64,000 nt of DNA from an uncultured Proteiniphilum sp. (GCA_927407015.1 CAKMJT010000004.1:90354-154353); one strand, 5' to 3'. Positions 54,484-63,912 are shown, numbered from the stretch's first letter. A program made the numbers and translations. Notes: generated by a model not told the origin, from the letters alone.

Positions 54484-55983
54484 ATGAAGCTAATCAGATT
54501 CTTTATTATCGGAGCCATTGCCCTCGGCTTTATGGCTTGCAACGCTGACGATCAGCCGGAAGTAAACCAGCATGAGACCGACTCCTATGCCAGCATCACC
54601 GTGAAATTCCCCGGTACGGTGGGTACCAGGGCACTCCCCGGTGATTTTAACCAAAACGGAACATGGACCGGCCGCGACACGCTGGAGACGGTGACCGTAT
54701 TCCTGGTCAATGAAACGAAAGGGGTTGTGGACTACAATTCATTCGCCAAAAGTGCATTCCAGGAGATCGATGTAAACGGTATCCTGCATCCCAATCTGGC
54801 ACTGAAAGCAACGGCAGGGGAAGCCGTCCGGGCTTTTGTCGTCATCAACGGGGAAGCCGGCATCCTCAATACCCTGAAGGCAACCTCGGCCGCCAATTTC
54901 CGGGCAGCCTTCGCCGCAGCAGCATCCAAAGTGGCTGCTGATGTTGCCAGACTGAATACCAATGGAAAAGAGACCATCATGATGACCAACGATGCGGATA
55001 ACTATCTGATCAATGTGGCGGCAGGAGTGACCGAACAGGCTGCCCTGGACGGCACGGGGAATCATGTGCAGGTTCAGGTGGAACGGGTTGTATCGCGTGC
55101 CTTTATGACAGTGACTCCTGAAGCTACCACAGGTGCCGGGTGGCCGGTGAGCGCAGTCATCGGAGGCGTTTCGACGCAGATTGCCACCGTGACCGGTGTC
55201 ACCTATGCCGTGGGACAGAGTAATAAGGAGTTCTACATCATGAAGAAATCCAATTATGAGGTGCCGGGGAATGTGTACACGTTCCTGCCAACGGATTACA
55301 CCTACTGGAGTACCTACAACAATATGTTTGATTATACCGGACTGGCTTCCTTTACTCCCGTAACACCGTGGACCTATGATATCGCCACGATAGCGACCCC
55401 ACTCGGAGCCGAAGCGACCAGCAAGTTTGTTCTGCCGGTGAACCATGTGGTGGGTGAAACCGATCTGAATGCGGCAAGAGCATTTTATAAAAAGGGCAAC
55501 ACCACCTATTTCGAGATTCGGGCCACCTTTATGCCATTGTGGGTAGACGGGGAAACACCCACGTTTACCGTGCCGACGACCGTCTTCTGGGGTGAGAACG
55601 ACAAGAAGTTCTACAGTACCCGCGCACTGGCCGAAGCACAGGGACAGAAAGCCACCGAATTCACCAACGGGGTGATGAAGTATGTGCTCTGGCTCAATCC
55701 AAATGCATTGGAGTCAACACCTGCCGATCCCAATCCGAAAGTATCACCCACGATTCGCAATCAGGTCTATCATGCCCATATCGATGCCTTCCTGCGTATG
55801 GGGCTGCCCAACAACCCGCTGAACCCCGCTGATCTGGACAATACGGCTAATCCCGATAATCCGATCAACGTGGAAGATCCGCTGAAGACCGACTTCACTT
55901 ATCTTTCTGTATCGGTGAAGGTATTGCCGTGGACGATTCATTCCTATCAGTACTCACTGACAGATCCGGGTACGATGTATTAA
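54484..55983 (+). CDS. Mfa1-type major fimbrial subunit
   Basis: 499 residues. Lipobox at GFMACNAD (Cys 19). An Arg at 49 followed by Ala 50 (VGTRALPGD) is placed like the Arg-Ala cleavage site of P. gingivalis FimA and Mfa1, where Rgp removes the N-terminal strand so that the next subunit can insert. The mature protein is beta-sandwich-rich (VTVFLVNETKGVVDYNSF, AVRAFVVINGEAG, PTTVFWGENDKKFYSTRAL). The last strand ends VKVLPWTIHSYQYSL, as in Mfa1. It is the likely shaft pilin. A 100-base gap precedes it and 272 bases follow it. Confidence 0.85.
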   Translation: MKLIRFFIIGAIALGFMACNADDQPEVNQHETDSYASITVKFPGTVGTRALPGDFNQNGTWTGRDTLETVTVFLVNETKGVVDYNSFAKSAFQEIDVNGILHPNLALKATAGEAVRAFVVINGEAGILNTLKATSAANFRAAFAAAASKVAADVARLNTNGKETIMMTNDADNYLINVAAGVTEQAALDGTGNHVQVQVERVVSRAFMTVTPEATTGAGWPVSAVIGGVSTQIATVTGVTYAVGQSNKEFYIMKKSNYEVPGNVYTFLPTDYTYWSTYNNMFDYTGLASFTPVTPWTYDIATIATPLGAEATSKFVLPVNHVVGETDLNAARAFYKKGNTTYFEIRATFMPLWVDGETPTFTVPTTVFWGENDKKFYSTRALAEAQGQKATEFTNGVMKYVLWLNPNALESTPADPNPKVSPTIRNQVYHAHIDAFLRMGLPNNPLNPADLDNTANPDNPINVEDPLKTDFTYLSVSVKVLPWTIHSYQYSLTDPGTMY

Positions 55984-56255
55984 CGGTTAAACAGTAAAAG
56001 AAGAACAGGTTAAACGCGCTCTTTTTACCACTGAAGTACGATCCTTTTACCGGCCGAGCACCATCCTGATCACGCTGAGACTGACGGTCCCCCGGAATCT
56101 GTTCCGCTTCAGCAATACCCTCAGGGTTTGCTGACCACCGGCGGCAATTGATCAGGCAACGGTAACTGACGATGACAGGATAGTATCCACACCGCGGAGA
56201 GGAGATTTGGTTTTCCTCTTCGCACCAAGCACAAAAACGGTTAAAATTGACTAAT

Positions 56256-57218
56256 ATGAAGAGAAATCTGCGCAGCAGGATAGTCGCCACACTTGCAATA
56301 ATGACAGGAACATTCTTTTTGGGTGGAGGTTGCGACTCAGTGATATACGATGATATGCTGGATTGCCCGCAGGGGGTCTATCTCAGGTTTTACACCAGGA
56401 CACCTTGCGATGCAGACTCTCTCTATCCGGCAGATATCAAAAACCTGAATGTCTTCGTCTTTGACGAAGAGGGCCGGTTCGTGGCGGAATACACCGAGGA
56501 GAACGTCACCCTCTCATCCGATTACGAGATGCTGATCCCGATTTATCCCCACGGGAAGTACTCCTTTGTAGCCTGGGCGGGCATCGACAGTCATTATGGA
56601 CTGCAAAACCTGCAGCAGAGGGTGACGACGAAAGAGGATCTGCTTCTTCAGCTGAAGCAGGCAGCCGGAGCGGCTGAGAACCTGAAGGGTACGGCACTGT
56701 ATGCCGGCACCAGTGAAACTGTATTTCTACCTGATCCTGAGAGCGTGCTGGGGGCTTACTACGAACATACAGCCATCCGACTGACACAGTATACGAATCA
56801 TATAGAGGTGATCGTGGAAGGAATGCTACACCCCGCGGACTTCAACGTGGAGATCAGCCTGCGCAACGGAGATTATGCCGTGAACGGGGATATCCTCTTA
56901 AACGGCCTGGCGATGCAATATCCCCCGGAATATAGCTATGGCGACAGTCTCCTCTCGGCAATGTTTACCACGCTGAAGCTCGAAACAGGGTACGATGACT
57001 GGATCACCCTGAAGGGGAAAGAGGATAAGGTGCTCTACCACGAAGACCTGCTGGGAACCCTGCTGCTGCAGAACCCCGACGTGAACCTGAGCTGCGACCA
57101 CGATTTCGTGATCCGCTTCAAGGTGAAAGAAAACGACGACACCTACATCGTGACAGAGATATGGGTGAACGACTGGCTGATACACTCCTACGATACGGAG
57201 GTAGAAACTGATTATTAA
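56256..57218 (+). CDS. Mfa2/FimB-type fimbrial anchor
   Basis: 320 residues from ATG 56256; a TTG at 56247 would add MTN. Lipobox GGGCDSVIYDD, and the typical start of the mature part CDSVIYDDMLDCPQGVYLRF. FimB/Mfa2 proteins sit in the outer membrane and stop or anchor fimbrial growth. Conserved parts seen: DIKNLNVFVFDEEGRFVAEY, EMLIPIYPHGKYSFVAWAG, and the ending EIWVNDWLIHSYDTEVE. Preceded by a 272-base gap in which a weak hairpin (GTAAAAG...CTTTTTAC) might lower read-through from the shaft gene. Confidence 0.85.
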   Translation: MKRNLRSRIVATLAIMTGTFFLGGGCDSVIYDDMLDCPQGVYLRFYTRTPCDADSLYPADIKNLNVFVFDEEGRFVAEYTEENVTLSSDYEMLIPIYPHGKYSFVAWAGIDSHYGLQNLQQRVTTKEDLLLQLKQAAGAAENLKGTALYAGTSETVFLPDPESVLGAYYEHTAIRLTQYTNHIEVIVEGMLHPADFNVEISLRNGDYAVNGDILLNGLAMQYPPEYSYGDSLLSAMFTTLKLETGYDDWITLKGKEDKVLYHEDLLGTLLLQNPDVNLSCDHDFVIRFKVKENDDTYIVTEIWVNDWLIHSYDTEVETDY

Positions 57219-57257
57219 AAGTCTCCGTCACCTTGACGATAAAAATAATGTAATCGT

Positions 57258-59120
57258 ATGAAAAAGATAATGCTGTTGCTGATCATTTTAATGCCGGTCT
57301 GGTTGGGCTGCGTTTACGACACGCCAGCAGACTGTGAATTGAGTGATCCCGGCTCCACCTTCATGAGCCTGCGGTCGTCGCAGATCATCCTGCCATCCAA
57401 CAGCGAGGATGAGGTTGAATCGATCACAATTGAATTGTTGCGCCTCCTGGTTTTTTCAAAAGAAACAGGTATGCTGGTGACCAACAAACTATTTTCGGTA
57501 GCAGATCTATCACTTGCCGAAAAAGATCCGATTACTGGAGAGTGGAGCATCGACTTTTCCGAAATGGTGGTAGAAACGAAACCAGGTCCGAGTATCGTCT
57601 ATGTGGTATTGAACGAGAACATCATGAGTATCAGCGGGCAATCACTCACCGGAGCATTGAACATGCTTTCCACGTTGACGGAGATGCAGAACCTGATGAA
57701 TACGCCGCTCTCCTACACCACACCGCTCAGGGTGTCATACGGCACCGACGGGAAGCCGATAGAACCTCCCTTTATCATGTCCACCTTCGACGAGTTCAAT
57801 ATTGAGCCGAACAGGCCCGTTGACAACCCTTATACGGCCGATTTGCGGGGTCCGGTTGAAAGCCTGAAAGGATTTGCACTGGACCGTACCATGGCCAAGG
57901 TGACCATAGAGAGCGTTTCCAGTTACCCTATTGAAGGAGGACCTGCAACAAACAATGTGGAGACCAGTTACATTTTCATTCTGAAAATGGGCCTGGCAAA
58001 CGTGCCGATGCAGTACCTGTGGTCACCCAACCGGTTACAGCCCACCCCTCCGGATCCCAATCCCTACCCTGTGCCGGTTCCCGCCTACACAGGAGCTTAC
58101 CAGTATATCGATTTCGGTCTGGAAGATCCGGATTTAGGCTATTACGACCGGGACTGGAACGGAAGCGTGCGTTTGCTGATCGATGCCGATGCCTACGAGG
58201 TGCAGGAGCTGAAAGATTCCCGGATATGGTATACGGGACTGGGTAGCGGCAACGGATCCTATACACTGAACAAATATGAGCTTGATGCAAATCTGGCAAG
58301 TAATTTCAACAATGTGAGTAAATGGTGTCTGCTTAGTTCATATCCCGATTCCGATGGTGACGGTGACCGCGATCCCTATCCCACCGATCTGAATGCCGGC
58401 AATTTCCTGACAATGGTGCAATCGCTGTATACCAACCCCGATCCGAATGCCTATCTGCCTACCTGGTATGAGTTGATTGAACCCTACACCATCCTGCCCG
58501 AAATGACGGGTGCCTACTGGTCCCTCAAGGAAAAGAACATCTCCTATTATGTTCCAGAGCATATCCTGGAGAACAATACCGACCAGGCAAACGCCACCAG
58601 GTTACACGTGAAGGCGGTGAAAGCCTTTGTTCCCAATACCATCACCAAAGAACAAAGTACCCAAATAATATGGAACACCACCAGCTGGGGAGCATGGGAG
58701 TATGCGGTAACACCGGGAGGAGGAGAATTTGACGTGACTGGGGCTGCGTTTACAGCCATGATGAGGACCATCTGGGGTTACGAACTGGACACGATCCCTG
58801 TCAATGGGGTGCCTACTGTAATTGTCAGACATTACTGGAGTGGCGGCCTGCGTTATCGTTACGGTGAGGTCTCCGGAATACTGTCTGGTTCACAATTCCT
58901 CAATATCACAAACAGCACCGATGTGATGGACTTCTACCTGCCGGTACGCAATACGCCTCCCGTACCCGTGGATTATAATATCTATCGCAACCATGAGTAC
59001 AAGTTCTCGGTACACGCACTTGAACAATGGACGTCTGCGGCACCTACTGACGTCTCCGGAACAAGAAGTGCGGAGAGCAACACGCCGGGAAGTATGGTGT
59101 TAAGGATGGGTAATGAATAG
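57258..59120 (+). CDS. Large fimbrillin-like minor subunit, lipoprotein
   Basis: 620 residues, lipobox MPVWLGCVYD. The chain has the fimbrillin-type strand pattern and the C-terminal block YNIYRNHEYKFSVHALEQW, which matches the last conserved strand of Mfa/FimA-type proteins. The rest is poorly conserved by eye and long for a minor subunit (FimE/Mfa3-type proteins are about 400-550 residues). A tip or accessory subunit is the best guess. The gene follows the Mfa2/FimB gene by 39 bases. Confidence 0.7.
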   Translation: MKKIMLLLIILMPVWLGCVYDTPADCELSDPGSTFMSLRSSQIILPSNSEDEVESITIELLRLLVFSKETGMLVTNKLFSVADLSLAEKDPITGEWSIDFSEMVVETKPGPSIVYVVLNENIMSISGQSLTGALNMLSTLTEMQNLMNTPLSYTTPLRVSYGTDGKPIEPPFIMSTFDEFNIEPNRPVDNPYTADLRGPVESLKGFALDRTMAKVTIESVSSYPIEGGPATNNVETSYIFILKMGLANVPMQYLWSPNRLQPTPPDPNPYPVPVPAYTGAYQYIDFGLEDPDLGYYDRDWNGSVRLLIDADAYEVQELKDSRIWYTGLGSGNGSYTLNKYELDANLASNFNNVSKWCLLSSYPDSDGDGDRDPYPTDLNAGNFLTMVQSLYTNPDPNAYLPTWYELIEPYTILPEMTGAYWSLKEKNISYYVPEHILENNTDQANATRLHVKAVKAFVPNTITKEQSTQIIWNTTSWGAWEYAVTPGGGEFDVTGAAFTAMMRTIWGYELDTIPVNGVPTVIVRHYWSGGLRYRYGEVSGILSGSQFLNITNSTDVMDFYLPVRNTPPVPVDYNIYRNHEYKFSVHALEQWTSAAPTDVSGTRSAESNTPGSMVLRMGNE

Positions 59121-59182
59121 TCACCGTATGTATCCTGAACGCTTGTTCAGATACATACCAGAGTGTCGGGTGTTAAGGATGA

Positions 59183-59710
59183 ATGATGATTCGGAATAAA
59201 ATAACGGAAAAAATAATATTGCCTTATATGAATAGTTCCAACCTTAACTACAAAAGCAGATCACGTAAACAAAACGATTCAGGCATTTACGGGAATGTGA
59301 GGGAGTGCATTCTACTCTTCGAGAATGGCACACAAAAAATAATCTCCAATAACAATATAAAGGGACAACTCACGGTGAATGTGCTTACTCACCTGACGAA
59401 GGAGAATACCTTTGTGGAATCTGTCCTCAATCATTACAAAAGTACACGGACACTGGATGAGCTCGCTGTAAAATGTGGATTCAATTCTACCAAGACATTC
59501 ACGAGGCACTTTAAGCGTAATTTCAATATGACACCCAAGCAGTGGATGTTGTCAATTAAGAAAAACGAAATGATCAACTTTCTCAAAAATACCCGATATT
59601 CCCTGAAGCAAATAGCCTCAGATCTGGGATTCTCCAATGTTTCCCATCTGTCTGATTTTTGCCTGAAGAAAACAGGAATGCGGCCGGAAGAGATCAGAAA
59701 CAATCCATAA
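59183..59710 (+). CDS. Small AraC-type regulator
   Basis: 175 residues; an internal ATG at 59228 (MNSSNLNYKSRSRKQ) may be the true start. The last 100 residues form a complete AraC DNA-binding domain with two helix-turn-helix units (LDELAVKCGFNSTKTFTRHFKRNF, then LKQIASDLGFSNVSHLSDF...KKTGMRPEEIR). The N-terminal part has no recognised ligand domain. It lies 62 bases behind the minor-subunit gene, on the same strand, and may feed back on the fimbrial operon; this is positional inference. Confidence 0.8.
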   Translation: MMIRNKITEKIILPYMNSSNLNYKSRSRKQNDSGIYGNVRECILLFENGTQKIISNNNIKGQLTVNVLTHLTKENTFVESVLNHYKSTRTLDELAVKCGFNSTKTFTRHFKRNFNMTPKQWMLSIKKNEMINFLKNTRYSLKQIASDLGFSNVSHLSDFCLKKTGMRPEEIRNNP

Positions 59711-59775
59711 AGGGTTCTGCCCTATTACTTTCACTTTACTAACCAGCTAACCAAGACTCATTACTATGGAAAAAG

Positions 59776-59814
59776 AGCTCCTGAAATTCAATGAATTTCA
59801 GGAGCTGATTTTTT
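59776..59814. terminator. Strong bidirectional terminator
   Basis: AGCTCCTGAAATT (59776-59788), a 5-base loop and AATTTCAGGAGCT (59794-59806) form a perfect 13-base stem; six T follow on the plus strand and an A run precedes it, so it can end both the fimbrial-side transcript and tRNA-Lys on the minus strand. Confidence 0.85.
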
Positions 59815-59822
59815 GTGGATCG

Positions 59823-59895
59823 TGATCCGCCTGGGGCTCGAACCCAGGACCCCATCCTTAAAAGGGATGTGCTCTACCTGCTGAGCTAGCGAATC
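59823..59895 (-). tRNA. tRNA-Lys (TTT)
   Basis: 73 bases on the minus strand: acceptor GATTCGC/GCGGATC, D arm GCTC...GAGC, anticodon stem CATCC/GGATG with loop CTTTTAA (anticodon TTT), variable GGGTC, T stem CTGGG/CCCAG with the normal T loop TTCGAGC, discriminator A. CCA is not encoded. Confidence 0.95.
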
Positions 59896-59924
59896 ATCCT
59901 GGTGCTTTCTTTCAAAAGCGAGTG

Positions 59925-59955
59925 CAAAGGTAAAACGTTTATTTCACATTTGCAA
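59925..59955 (-). promoter_or_regulatory. Bacteroidetes-type promoter of tRNA-Lys
   Basis: Minus-strand TACCTTTG (59925-59932) with TTG (59953-59955) 20 bases upstream. The start would be near 59918, about 23 bases before the tRNA. Confidence 0.65.
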
Positions 59956-60061
59956 CTGAGAACGCGATAAAAAAGCGGTTTTTTTCACCCTTCCCCAATA
60001 TTTCGTTCACTGACATCCCATTACAAAAGACCGTTGAAGGCTAATAGCTGAAAGTTGACCG

Positions 60062-61480
60062 CTAATATCTATAGTGCTCCGGCTTATAAGGTCCCTCTGC
60101 CGCAACACCCATATAATTGGCCTGCTGTTCCGTGAGCGTGGTCAGTTTCACCCCAATCTGTTCGAGATGGAGTCTGGCAACCTCTTCATCGAGTGCTTTG
60201 GACAGACGGTAGACACCCACCTCATAGTCGTTTTTCCAGAGATCGATCTGAGCCAGTGTCTGGTTGGAGAAAGAATTGCTCATCACGAACGAGGGATGTC
60301 CCGTGGCACAGCCCAGGTTCACCAGCCGGCCTTCGGCCAGTAGGAAGAGGGAGTTGCCTGTGGGGAAAGTATATTTGTCTACCTGTGGCTTGATATTGAG
60401 ATGTTGAATGCCGGGGAAAGTAATCAGCTTGTCCACCTGAATCTCGTTATCGAAATGGCCGATATTGCAGACAATAGCCTGGTCTTTCATCTGCTGCATA
60501 TGTTCCACGGTGATCACATCACGATTGCCGGTCGTGGTGACGAAGATATTCCCTTCGTGCACCGCTTCTTCCATCGTGGTCACCTGGAAGCCCTCCATGG
60601 CAGCCTGCAGGGCGCAGATAGGATCAATCTCAGTGACGATCACGCGTGCTCCGTAGGAACGCATCGATTTGGCACATCCCTTGCCCACATCGCCATAACC
60701 CAGCACCACCACCACCTTGCCGGCGATCATCACATCGGTGGCACGCTTGATGCCGTCCGCCAGTGACTCACGACAGCCGTAGAGGTTGTCGAACTTCGAT
60801 TTGGTCACCGAATCGTTCACGTTGATGGCAGGCACCAGCAACTCCCCTTTTTCCATCATCTGATAGAGCCGGTGTACGCCGGTGGTAGTCTCCTCAGAGA
60901 TACCCTTCATTTCGGCAATGGTTCTGTGCCATCGCTGATCATCCTCCTCCAGAATGCGGTGGAGTGAATCCAGAATGGCCTGCTCCTCACGGTTGGTACC
61001 TTTCCTGTCGATCACAGAGGCATCGTTCTCGGCCTGGTATCCCCAGTGCACCAGCAGTGAGGCATCACCCCCGTCATCCACAATCAGATGAGGCCCTTTA
61101 CCGTCAGGGAAACGGAGCGCCATCTCGGTGCACCACCAGTACTCCTCAAGCGATTCGCCCTTCCATGCATAGACAGGGACACCTGCAGCAGCGATGGCAG
61201 CGGCGGCATGGTCCTGAGTGGAGAAGATATTACAGCTGGCCCAACGCACATCGGCACCCAATTCAACAAGCGTTTCAATCAGCACCGCCGTCTGGATGGT
61301 CATATGCAATGATCCCATCACGCGGGCTCCCTTCAGGGGTTTCTCCGATGCGTATTTCTTACGTATCGCCATCAAACCGGGCATCTCATGCTCGGCGATC
61401 TCAATCTCTTTGCGTCCGAATCCGGCCAGCGTCATATCAGCCACTTTGTAGGGCAGATGGGTGGAAAACAGTGGGTCCAT
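60062..61480 (-). CDS. ahcY: Adenosylhomocysteinase
   Basis: 472 residues, full length. Splits S-adenosylhomocysteine into adenosine and homocysteine, with bound NAD. Visible: [63 protein letters not shown], the NAD-binding [31 protein letters not shown] and the invariant ending KPEHYRY. It removes the product inhibitor of methyltransferases. A -7 element TAACTTTG lies on the minus strand at 61517-61524. The gene stands alone. Confidence 0.96.
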   Translation of the reverse strand: MDPLFSTHLPYKVADMTLAGFGRKEIEIAEHEMPGLMAIRKKYASEKPLKGARVMGSLHMTIQTAVLIETLVELGADVRWASCNIFSTQDHAAAAIAAAGVPVYAWKGESLEEYWWCTEMALRFPDGKGPHLIVDDGGDASLLVHWGYQAENDASVIDRKGTNREEQAILDSLHRILEEDDQRWHRTIAEMKGISEETTTGVHRLYQMMEKGELLVPAINVNDSVTKSKFDNLYGCRESLADGIKRATDVMIAGKVVVVLGYGDVGKGCAKSMRSYGARVIVTEIDPICALQAAMEGFQVTTMEEAVHEGNIFVTTTGNRDVITVEHMQQMKDQAIVCNIGHFDNEIQVDKLITFPGIQHLNIKPQVDKYTFPTGNSLFLLAEGRLVNLGCATGHPSFVMSNSFSNQTLAQIDLWKNDYEVGVYRLSKALDEEVARLHLEQIGVKLTTLTEQQANYMGVAAEGPYKPEHYRY

Positions 61481-61585
61481 ATTGCTTCTTTTTTGAATTA
61501 TCGATTTTTAAGGATGCAAAGTTACGAAATTCGGGGAATGTTCCTATCTTTGGTTTAGATAAAGGTTGTGAAATATGGTACACCG

Positions 61586-61930
61586 ATGAAGATTATTTAT
61601 TCCAACTACCTGCCGGTAAAAGGATTCAGGGCTATCAATCTGTTCGGAATCGTATTTGCAAGAAAGGAATATCCTGCGTTAGACAAACGCATACAAAATC
61701 ACGAATCGATTCATACCCGCCAGATGCTGGAGCTTTTTGTCGTCGGCTTTTATGCCTGGTACCTCACGGAATGGATGGTCCGGTGGATTCTTTACTGGGA
61801 TAGCTTCACTGCCTACAGGAACATCGGATTTGAGCGTGAAGCTTATGCCAACGAAGGCAATCGACACTACCTGGAAACGAGAAAACGGTATGCGTTTACA
61901 CGGTATCTGAAAAATGATTCACACGAATAA
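61586..61930 (+). CDS. Small HExxH-motif membrane-associated protein
   Basis: 114 residues from ATG 61586. HESIHTRQ carries an HExxH zinc-binding motif (about residues 44-48), and FEREAYANEG about 40 residues later could supply a third Glu ligand as in gluzincin-type metallopeptidases. One hydrophobic stretch (LELFVVGFYAWYLTEWMVRWIL) lies between. No known family is recognised with certainty; small Bacteroidetes proteins with this pattern are annotated as hypothetical. It precedes msrBA by 11 bases, so the two are likely co-transcribed. A -7 element TATCTTTG lies at 61545-61552. Confidence 0.75.
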   Translation: MKIIYSNYLPVKGFRAINLFGIVFARKEYPALDKRIQNHESIHTRQMLELFVVGFYAWYLTEWMVRWILYWDSFTAYRNIGFEREAYANEGNRHYLETRKRYAFTRYLKNDSHE

Positions 61931-61941
61931 AATCAATCACG

Positions 61942-62889
61942 ATGAAGAGAATCTACGGAATGATCCTGTTGGCCGGCTTGTTTTTCACCATGTGTGCGCA
62001 GGAGAGTCAGAAGAAAACAACGATCAGTAATTTTAAAAATATGGAATTCAACAAATTAACTCCTGAAGAAGAGAAAGTCATCCTTCATAAGGGAACGGAG
62101 CGGCCTTATACAGGTGAGTATCTGAACCATCAAACAGAAGGAGTCTATCTCTGTAAACGGTGTGATGCAGCGTTGTACCGCTCCTCCGACAAGTTCGATG
62201 CGCATTGCGGATGGCCCTCCTTCGACGATGAGATTGAGGGAGCCGTGAAGCGCGTTACCGATGCCGACGGCCGCCGTACCGAGATCATCTGCAACAACTG
62301 CGGAGCGCACCTGGGCCATGTTTTCCTGGGTGAAGGATATACCGCCAAACAGACACGTCATTGCGTCAACTCCATCTCCCTGAAGTTTCTGCCCGCCAGG
62401 CAGGAGGGACTGACTATGGCCTATTTTGCATCGGGCTGTTTCTGGGGTACGGAGTACTTCTTCATGAAGGCACCCGGCGTGAAACAGACCAGCGTAGGCT
62501 TTATGGGCGGACATGTGGAAAACCCCTCCTACGAGCAGGTATGCCAGAAGAATACGGGGCACCTGGAGACCACAGAGGTGGTTTTTGATCCGGCGGTCAC
62601 ATCGTATGAGGAAATGGTGAAGCTTTTCTTTGAGACACATGATTTCACACAGACCGACGGACAGGGACCGGATATCGGTCCTCAGTACCGTTCCTGTATT
62701 TTCTATTCCAGTCTGTCGGAAAAAGAAATCGCCGAAAAACTAATCGGTATTTTGACCGGCAAGGGATACAAGGTGGCAACCATGCTGAAACCTGCTTCCA
62801 CCTTCTGGAAAGCGGAGAATTATCATCAGCAGTATTACGAGCATAAAGGTACCAAACCTTATTGCCACAAATACACGCGGATTTTCTAA
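61942..62889 (+). CDS. msrBA: Bifunctional peptide methionine sulfoxide reductase MsrB-MsrA
   Basis: 315 residues with an N-terminal signal/lipid-anchor-like sequence (LAGLFFTMCAQESQ). MsrB first (about 35-150): zinc cysteines CKRCDA and CNNCGAHLGHVFLGEGY, active Cys in TRHCVNSISLKF. MsrA second (about 155-310): active Cys in FASGCFWGTEYFFMKAPGV, then HDFTQTDGQGPDIGPQYRS. B-then-A order is usual for such fusions. The likely location is the periplasm or outer surface, repairing oxidised methionines of envelope proteins. It is downstream of the HExxH gene by 11 bases. Confidence 0.93.
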   Translation: MKRIYGMILLAGLFFTMCAQESQKKTTISNFKNMEFNKLTPEEEKVILHKGTERPYTGEYLNHQTEGVYLCKRCDAALYRSSDKFDAHCGWPSFDDEIEGAVKRVTDADGRRTEIICNNCGAHLGHVFLGEGYTAKQTRHCVNSISLKFLPARQEGLTMAYFASGCFWGTEYFFMKAPGVKQTSVGFMGGHVENPSYEQVCQKNTGHLETTEVVFDPAVTSYEEMVKLFFETHDFTQTDGQGPDIGPQYRSCIFYSSLSEKEIAEKLIGILTGKGYKVATMLKPASTFWKAENYHQQYYEHKGTKPYCHKYTRIF

Positions 62890-63012
62890 GTGAAATGGAA
62901 CAGTATTGCAAAATAAACAGTTGTTTTCGTAAACTTTTCTAATTATCATGCGTTTTATCATTGTCATTTATAAAATAGAATGATCACGTTTAATCAAAAA
63001 AAGTAAAAAGTT

Positions 63013-63498
63013 ATGAAAGTATTTCGTTTAGTTTCATTGTTTACACTCCTGTTAGCAATTGGAGTTGGTGTTTCTTCTTGTAAGAAAGTGAATGATGCAG
63101 ACGTTCAGAAAGCTGCACAAGAGGTTTTGGCTGCAAATCCCGATTTGGCTGCCGTAGCGGTAACCGTACAGGATCAGGTAGCTACACTGACCGGCACGGT
63201 GAAGGATGATGCCACCAGGGCATACGCAGAAAGCACTGTTGCCGGAGTAGAAAATGTGACGTCAGTAGTCAATCAGCTGGAAGTGGTTCCCCCTGCACCC
63301 GATTACACAGCACTCGATGCTGCCATCAATGCGGGATTGGCCGATGCCCTCAAGGACCATGCAACAGTGACAGCTACTGTGCAGGATGGAATCATCACGC
63401 TTACCGGTGAAATCAAAGAGAAAGATCTTCCCGTGTTAATGGAAAAATTAAATGCTTTGAACCCGGAACAAGTCGTGAACAACCTGACCATAAAATAA
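63013..63498 (+). CDS. Double BON-domain lipoprotein
   Basis: 161 residues with a lipobox (GVSSCKKV). Two BON repeats: residues about 28-92 (NPDLAAVAVTVQDQVATLTGTVKD, then VAGVENVTSVVNQLEV) and about 98-161 (VTATVQDGIITLTGEIKEKD, LNPEQVVNNLTIK). Proteins of this type (OsmY-like) are envelope proteins thought to bind membranes or stress-related partners. A remnant ORF follows at once, ahead of a terminator. Confidence 0.85.
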   Translation: MKVFRLVSLFTLLLAIGVGVSSCKKVNDADVQKAAQEVLAANPDLAAVAVTVQDQVATLTGTVKDDATRAYAESTVAGVENVTSVVNQLEVVPPAPDYTALDAAINAGLADALKDHATVTATVQDGIITLTGEIKEKDLPVLMEKLNALNPEQVVNNLTIK

Positions 63499-63502
63499 GC
63501 GG

Positions 63503-63583
63503 ATGAAGGTATTAGCAGAAAAATACAAAGAGTTGGTTGACCTCGCCAGACTGAACAATGTGACGGTGAATGATGTAGATTGA
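63503..63583 (+). pseudogene. 26-residue remnant behind the BON gene
   Basis: ATG 63503 to TGA 63583 reads MKVLAEKYKELVDLARLNNV then TVNDVD. It begins like the small LysM/BON-type proteins of Bacteroidetes (KYKxLVDLAxxLxV...), which continue for about another 120 residues after this point; here the frame ends at once. Truncation by mutation is a reasonable reading, but a short real peptide is not ruled out. Confidence 0.35.
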
Positions 63584-63610
63584 TCAGTTTACACTGTAAT
63601 GTATAACATA

Positions 63611-63639
63611 AAAAAGGTTGCCTTGTGGGCAACCTTTTT
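63611..63639. terminator. Terminator after the BON gene
   Basis: AAAAAGGTTGCC (63611-63622), 5-base loop, GGCAACCTTTTT (63628-63639): a perfect 12-base stem with T and A tails on both sides, so bidirectional. Confidence 0.85.
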
Positions 63640-63872
63640 TATGCAATTGATCAGCACATACTCAGCGCTTATTTACTCAAACGTGAACCGGGTATCCGTC
63701 CTTATCGTCAGGGTGACCGGGTTTGTCAGATTGTGGGTAGACGTATAGGTCAATACGACCGCCAAAGACCCTCTTCTGTTGATCTCATCCATCACATTTT
63801 GCAGGAACGCCAATTGCGGTAATTCCGAGAACTTCACGTTGGCCGTGATCGTCAGCAGAGCCACAAAAAAAA

Positions 63873-63904
63873 ACAAGCCCCCGGGATAACTCCAGAGGGC
63901 TTGT
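63873..63904 (-). terminator. rRNA operon terminator
   Basis: On the minus strand ACAAGCCCTCTGG and CCCGGGGGCTTGT form a 13-base stem with one mismatch and one wobble, loop AGTTAT, followed by a run of T. It lies just behind the 3' end of 5S rRNA. Confidence 0.8.
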
Positions 63905-63912
63905 GGTAAAGA

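Noticed and set aside
55984..56255. A missing subunit gene between the major subunit and the Mfa2/FimB gene
   Set aside because: 272 bases with no start codon followed by a coding-like frame; at most a weak hairpin.
60964..61803. 279-codon open frame on the plus strand
   Set aside because: Antisense to ahcY over most of its length; the real gene in its 3' part is the HExxH gene in another frame.
63673..63876. 67-codon open frame on the minus strand
   Set aside because: It begins with TTG inside the rRNA-terminator T run. The hydrophobic/beta pattern is mildly protein-like, so a truncated gene tail is possible, but there is no start or family support.
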